From Petrosia ficiformis (lineage: Eukaryota; Porifera; Demospongiae; Haplosclerida; Petrosiidae), in the NCBI GenBank assembly GCA_947044365.1, contig OX345636.1, positions 5,662,001 through 5,726,000 of the forward strand: a DNA stretch of 64,000 nt. The letters are read 5' to 3'. Positions 60,600-64,000 of this stretch are shown here, piece after piece. The notes beneath the pieces are model-generated. The model was not told where the DNA came from, did no database searches, and saw nothing but the letters and a program-made list of their open reading frames with translations. How positions within the stretch are numbered: position 1 is the stretch's first letter; every line of letters starts with the position of its first letter. Position numbers and translations under genes: made by a program.

Positions 60600-62913
60600 C
60601 ATGCTACCATGGCAACCGTTTGATGTGGTTAGGTCTTATATTTTTGTATATAGACCTGTGAATCTTTAATCTATCAGCATACAATATATTGTATATAGTA
60701 CACTTACAGTTCTTATATAAAACAATATAAAACCTTGGTTTAGTGTCCTCGGATGTGATATAGCCCTCGCAGGCTCGGGCTATATCACATCCTTGGACAC
60801 TAAACCTCGGGTCTATATTTTTGTATATAAGACCTGTAAGTGTACTATATATATTACATATATATATATGTATATTATATAGTATGCTAATAGGTCCTAT
60901 ATACAAAATATAGGACCTGAGTTTTGTGTCCGAGGATGTGATATAGCCCGAGCCTGCGAGGTCTATATCACATCCGAGGACACAAAACGAGGGTCCTATA
61001 TTCAGTATATAGGACCTATTAGCATACTATATACAATATATTGTATGATGGTGACATCTCCTGCATATAATATATAGGACTCACCACATCAATGAACTAC
61101 ATAATTGGTACTGTCTGACTGCATGATGATCTTTTCTCAAACTATATATTGATCACTTATTCTCAATGATTTCACAACAGTTTTGGCAATAAAATACTAT
61201 TATACTTGGCAATAAAGTATTGCATGTTGTTAATGGGTTAATTTCTCCAAATATTGGGTCCTATATACAGAATATAGACCTAGCCACATCAAAGGATGAT
61301 GTCATAATTGTACTATATATATATATATATATATATACAGTAGGATGGTGACATCATCCTTTTGACGTTGTGAGTCCTATATATTGTATATAGATCTTCC
61401 ATGTGCACACTATGCAGGAGATGTCACCATCATACAATATATTGTATATAGTACGCTAATAGGTCCTATATACTGCATATAGGACCCTCATTCTGTGTCC
61501 TCGGATGTGATATAGCCCTCACAGGCTCGGGCTATATCACATCCTCAGACACAAAACTTAGGTCCTATATTTTGTATATAGGACCTGTTAGCATACTATA
61601 TATATTACAATTGTATATATATATATACCATGGTAACACAAAATTATGCAATTAAATCACATTTGACATCAAATAGAAGCCATAGTACTATACTCATTAG
61701 TGTTTACTGTAAAAACTATGATAATAGCTGCTAGAAACTAAAGGTTAATCAGAATTATTTTGTGGAAAGTGTCCATCAGAAGGTTAGGTCACATATGTAA
61801 ATCAATGTATAACTAACCACTGAGAAAAAATCTTGTGTATTGGTTTTTGATCTGGTCTATGTTCTGCTGCCTTTGCTAAATCAGGAAGATGCCCAACAAA
61901 GAAACTACAAAATACACAATAATAAGAAAAAATGAATTTAATTTGTATAAACACAAAATTTAAACTGCTCAACAAGTTGACTACGTGATTCATTAAGCTA
62001 ATGAAATATGAGCAAAACTGAATTTGAAAGAGATTTTGGGTACAGGGTTACTGTTCTGTACTTATTTGCAAACTATATACATTCCAAAGGGAGTAAGATT
62101 CTATGAAGGTGGGTGAATTCCTCCTAAATGAAACACTGCTGAGCTTATACAGTAAGCTCAGATTATATTAGTTCGATTTACAAAATGTCGCATTCATGTA
62201 ATGGTATTTTGGTATACACATTATGAGTAATGTAGCTAATTATTGCTAACTATTTTCAATAGTGATGCACCGATAAGAGATTTAACCAGTATTCGGTTAA
62301 ACCGACAATTACTTTAGATTTGTACCAATAACCGATACCAATCCGATATTCTGTCTACCTTCTGGTTTTTGATTCTTTCAATGAAAATTGAGCATTTTCT
62401 CAATAATTATGAGTATCATAAAAGCAAATAATGATGCCTTAATCATAAGAGAGAAATCTTTTAGAAATAACCAATACCGATATTAAGAAGAATGGTCGAT
62501 AATGACCAGTTACTGATCTGACTATCAGTGGATCGCTAATTTTCATACAGAATGAGCCTCAAAATTGGGTATGTAGAAATAAATAAGCCTAAATTGCTCG
62601 TTTTCTGTTATAGTTAATTTAGTTAATAATAAGTCTCAAGGCTTTACTAAAAGGGGATTTTATTTGTAGTTATAGTTGTACATTAAATCAAACACTATTA
62701 CCAATTTAAAAATAAAACTAACTTGCTCATTGGAGGGGATGGAATATGCGAGTACAATCTACGAACCCATACTAAATACAATAAAAACACTATCGGTATA
62801 GAAAATACAGCAAGAAGTACCACTGACAGTAGAACAGAATATGATAGAAAGTAGTCCACTATCTCGTGAAGAGCTAATGAAATGAAGTCAGCCATAATAA
62901 TGCACTTAGCCAC
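48775..62913 (-). CDS. cytochrome P450, CYP46-like, complete 15-exon gene
   Basis: Exons in transcription order: 62723-62913, 61818-61904, 59924-60011, 59774-59847, 59198-59284, 57676-57814, 56296-56436, 54999-55149, 52859-52921, 52432-52504, 51958-52042, 50589-50702, 50119-50207, 49607-49676, 48775-48924. All introns are GT-AG; phases match; total 1602 nt (533 residues). Features: membrane anchor (about 22-50), hinge HIPSPP, LCGERYLGQGLVT, I-helix FFIAGQDTS (337-345), ExxR EAIR (397-400), PDRF (452-455), heme loop FPFGAGHRSCIGKHF with Cys477. It would be an ER-bound monooxygenase. The GERxxGQGLV, DPAF and DGKTxV blocks recall cholesterol 24-hydroxylase CYP46A1, but the substrate is unknown. 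Translation could instead start at Met7. Confidence 0.9.
48985..50095. mobile_element. MITE family B and F copies in P450 introns
   Basis: 48985-49230 and 49885-50095 are family B copies (agtatccctat-attgct start; the second ends gaaagcaatcatagggatgg). 49370-49530 is a partial family F copy. They lie around the heme exon without touching its splice sites. Confidence 0.5.
49607..49676 (-). CDS. P450 heme-binding exon
   Basis: 70-bp exon encoding PSSFVFFPFGAGHRSCIGKH then FAI. It fits FxxGxRxCxG exactly, with the axial cysteine at residue 477. Acceptor ttacag and donor gtgagt are strong. It joins in phase to the terminal exon at 48775-48924. Confidence 0.9.
50856..51449. mobile_element. CAGGAG...CTCCTG element, 594-bp copy
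   Basis: Starts CAGGAGCCCATAATGACG and ends ATTATGGACTCCTG, with inverted ends of about 55 bp. The flanks carry the exact 7-bp duplication atataac (50849-50855 and 51450-51456). It is opposite in orientation to the 41709 copy. It lies in a P450 intron, about 150 bp before the exon at 50589-50702 in transcription order. Confidence 0.85.
52218..52431. repeat. (CA)n/(TG)n-rich microsatellite abutting a splice donor
   Basis: Imperfect CA repeats with cacagacaca and ctcatacac interruptions. On the minus strand the array begins immediately at the end of P450 exon 52432-52504, so the donor reads AG|gtgtgtgt. Long Thr/His or Cys/Val ORFs here are repeat artefacts. Confidence 0.9.
52925..54990. other. 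P450 intron with possible dispersed repeat, no gene
   Basis: The 2.1 kb intron between P450 exons 54999-55149 and 52859-52921. Around 53400-53990 a repeat-like block ends in acacacacaca then ctgctataaccctccgccta; its tail recurs near 12590 and 26120. The 77-codon Ser/Thr-rich ORF at 54637-54870 has no recognised domain. Confidence 0.45.
56785..57017. mobile_element. MITE family A, copy 4
   Basis: Starts tcaaaacccgaaaaaagcac and ends gtgctttttcggttttga: inverted termini, with inverted inner blocks (cttccatgtaacaacactac against gttatatggaag). Non-coding; in a P450 intron. Confidence 0.7.
57350..57585. mobile_element. MITE family B copy
   Basis: Contains agattctacataagctacaa, gcctattcattgac and the end agtatagggatgggcctgtg, diverged from the 37870 copy. 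Non-coding. A preceding segment (57240-57300) is a short aaaacgatt tandem run. Confidence 0.5.
60185..61640. repeat. nested palindrome cluster in P450 intron 2
   Basis: Four hairpins share the core gtcctcggatgtgatatagc ... gctatatcacatcc (near 60399-60465, 60740-60806, 60925-60990 and 61495-61560). The third extends to near-perfect arms over about 60879-61030 (atgctaataggtcctatata mirrored). An outer pair, gatggtgacatctcctgcat (61046) and its mirror (61410), encloses more. TA tracts separate the units. ORFs here are artefacts. Confidence 0.85.
60258..60870. repeat. 341-bp tandem duplication
   Basis: 60258-60529 and 60599-60870 appear identical base for base by eye, offset exactly 341 bp, including one hairpin each. 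The spacer is a TA tract. The duplication is therefore recent. Confidence 0.9.
62260..62510. mobile_element. hAT-like MITE, family F copy
   Basis: Inverted relative of 7085-7312, with end tgatgcaccgataagagatt. It lies in P450 intron 1, between the exons at 61818-61904 and 62723-62913. Confidence 0.55.
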
Positions 62914-62965
62914 ACCCTTTAATTATAAAGAATCTAGAGATTGTACTATAGTATATATAGTGATA
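62914..62965 (-). promoter_or_regulatory. putative P450 5' region
   Basis: Directly upstream of the P450 ATG (minus strand) there are TATA-like stretches (tatatactatag; ttataattaaagg) and a gggtgtggc box. This is a weak positional call only. Confidence 0.2.
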
Positions 62966-63164
62966 TGATAACATCGTGCAATAGTCTAACCTATTGGAAA
63001 AACTACCAAAACCACAAAAAAACAAAAACTATTTTACATCTTTCTGACACCATGAAAACTGATCAACGCAATCCGCAGTGTTCCGCACGCATATCGCCAC
63101 CTGGAACCACGCCCTACCCAAACGCAAAATGGCGGTTAAGCGGGAACGGCCTGGAAGGTCGTGC

Positions 63165-63365
63165 TCCAATAGTCCTTGAAATATCTCTGCTTGTTGCCCT
63201 AATAAAGACTGAATCAAGTGGTGCTGATGAAGAGGAAAGGGATCAATGTAGCCTTCATTGGTGAAGAGCAGCAAGACCAGCAAGTGATTAGTACAATTTG
63301 TGCTGGTGTTTTTTTAAACTAGTGGTATGTCACCAGCACGAATCACTGCAGTAGTCCAAAGGCAG
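63165..63365 (+). pseudogene. RecQ-like helicase fragment 3
   Basis: Plus strand reads APIVLEISLLVALIKT, then near-match nucleotides to the LMKRKGI...GEEQQ block of fragment 2, disrupted by frameshifts. DNA similarity to 5531-5785 (inverted) is clear, for example ccttgaaatatctctgcttg. Too broken to code. The remainder, 63366-64000, shows no gene. Confidence 0.55.
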
Positions 63366-64000
63366 CTAGCTGGAAGAGTGTACTTGTTTCTAAAATTTGG
63401 ACTGAAAGAATTATTGCGTTGATGAAGCCCATTGTATAGTTATAAAAATGGCTTTCAAAACTTGAACAAAAAAAAAAAACAGGGTCTACAGAGCCAGTTA
63501 GATACATGATCATTGGGGGATGGCGCTGTATATTTGTCAAGATAGTCCACAAGTTTTCCTCCTTCCCTTTCTGTAAATATTAGATTCTTTTGTCTCTCTT
63601 CTTTTTGCATGCACCAACAACAGAGGTCTCAATTTTCCTTGCCATTACACTGTGTAATGTTTACATTGACGCTTTGACATGACCTCATATGAATTATTCA
63701 TCTACATGACCTTTGCCGGCGGATGGTAACCAGGCCCTTCCCGCTCACCATTTTCCGTCGGGAAGTAGGGCGTGGTGTCCATGCTAGTATCGCGATCGTA
63801 AACAAATTAGTCTGCTGAGGGCAGCCCCTCCTATACTTCGTTAATATAGTGCAATTTAGGAGACGTAAAATTACGTGTTAGAAAACATTGACGTGTAGAG
63901 GGCACGGGATGAGGCTGTGGATATTTCCCTCTCAAAAAAAAAAAAAAGAGCAGGGAGACGTTGTGGATATTTCTAAAGGGGAAACGTGTGTGTGCGTGCG

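Noticed and set aside
60114..60906. Several ORFs rich in Ile-Tyr repeats
   Set aside because: They are translations of TA microsatellites and hairpin units; the two longest are the same frame repeated by the 341-bp duplication.
1..64000. CRISPR arrays, bacterial operons, rRNA and tRNA genes
   Set aside because: No regularly spaced identical repeats, no ribosome-binding-site-led gene clusters and no convincing tRNA cloverleaf or rRNA sequence were seen.

Overview
The window is nuclear DNA from an intron-rich, AT-rich animal genome. Genes are split into short exons with GT-AG introns, there are no bacterial operons, and many small non-coding transposons are scattered throughout. An ankyrin-death-domain protein, a CYP46-like P450, a heparan-sulfate-type sulfotransferase and an NNMT-like methyltransferase point to an early-branching metazoan. 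A demosponge is my best guess (inference, not proven).

Layout. 1-6 kb: repeats, a minus-strand ZAD-like zinc-finger ORF, an intact single-exon sulfotransferase (2193-3188), an orphan P450 terminal exon and two RecQ-helicase fragments. 6-16 kb: small inverted-repeat elements, a decayed Ty3/gypsy element (9.5-11.6 kb, minus), a three-lesion pseudogene of an NNMT-like methyltransferase (13.6-14.4 kb) and a decayed repetitive gene with a YNFG-HD signature (15.6-16.1 kb). 16.4-44.0 kb: one large plus-strand gene. I rebuilt 13 exons that stay in frame for 466 residues: about seven ankyrin repeats, almost one repeat per exon, then a coiled-coil-like linker and a C-terminal death domain. Its introns hold hAT pieces, a rearranged second gypsy element, a decayed En/Spm-like transposase gene and many MITEs. 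44-48.7 kb: a second orphan P450 terminal exon and a 1.6 kb foldback transposon. 48.8-62.9 kb: a complete minus-strand P450 gene. All 15 exons join in frame for 533 residues, with membrane anchor, I-helix, ExxR, PxRF and heme-cysteine motifs. 63-64 kb: a third RecQ-like fragment and repeats.

The live genes are probably independent: membrane/Golgi sulfation, death-fold signalling and ER sterol-type oxidation. The most unusual content is mobile or structural. One CAGGAG...CTCCTG element family makes an exact 7-bp target duplication at all three insertions. Its 776-bp member carries start codons facing inward from both ends. A 1.6 kb element has arms of about 470 bp and a TATT duplication. A nested palindrome cluster fills P450 intron 2. 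Perfect hairpins with 21-24 bp arms look like products of template switching; in one case the original coding arm can be identified.

All homology calls come from reading translations and recalling family motifs. No database search was run.
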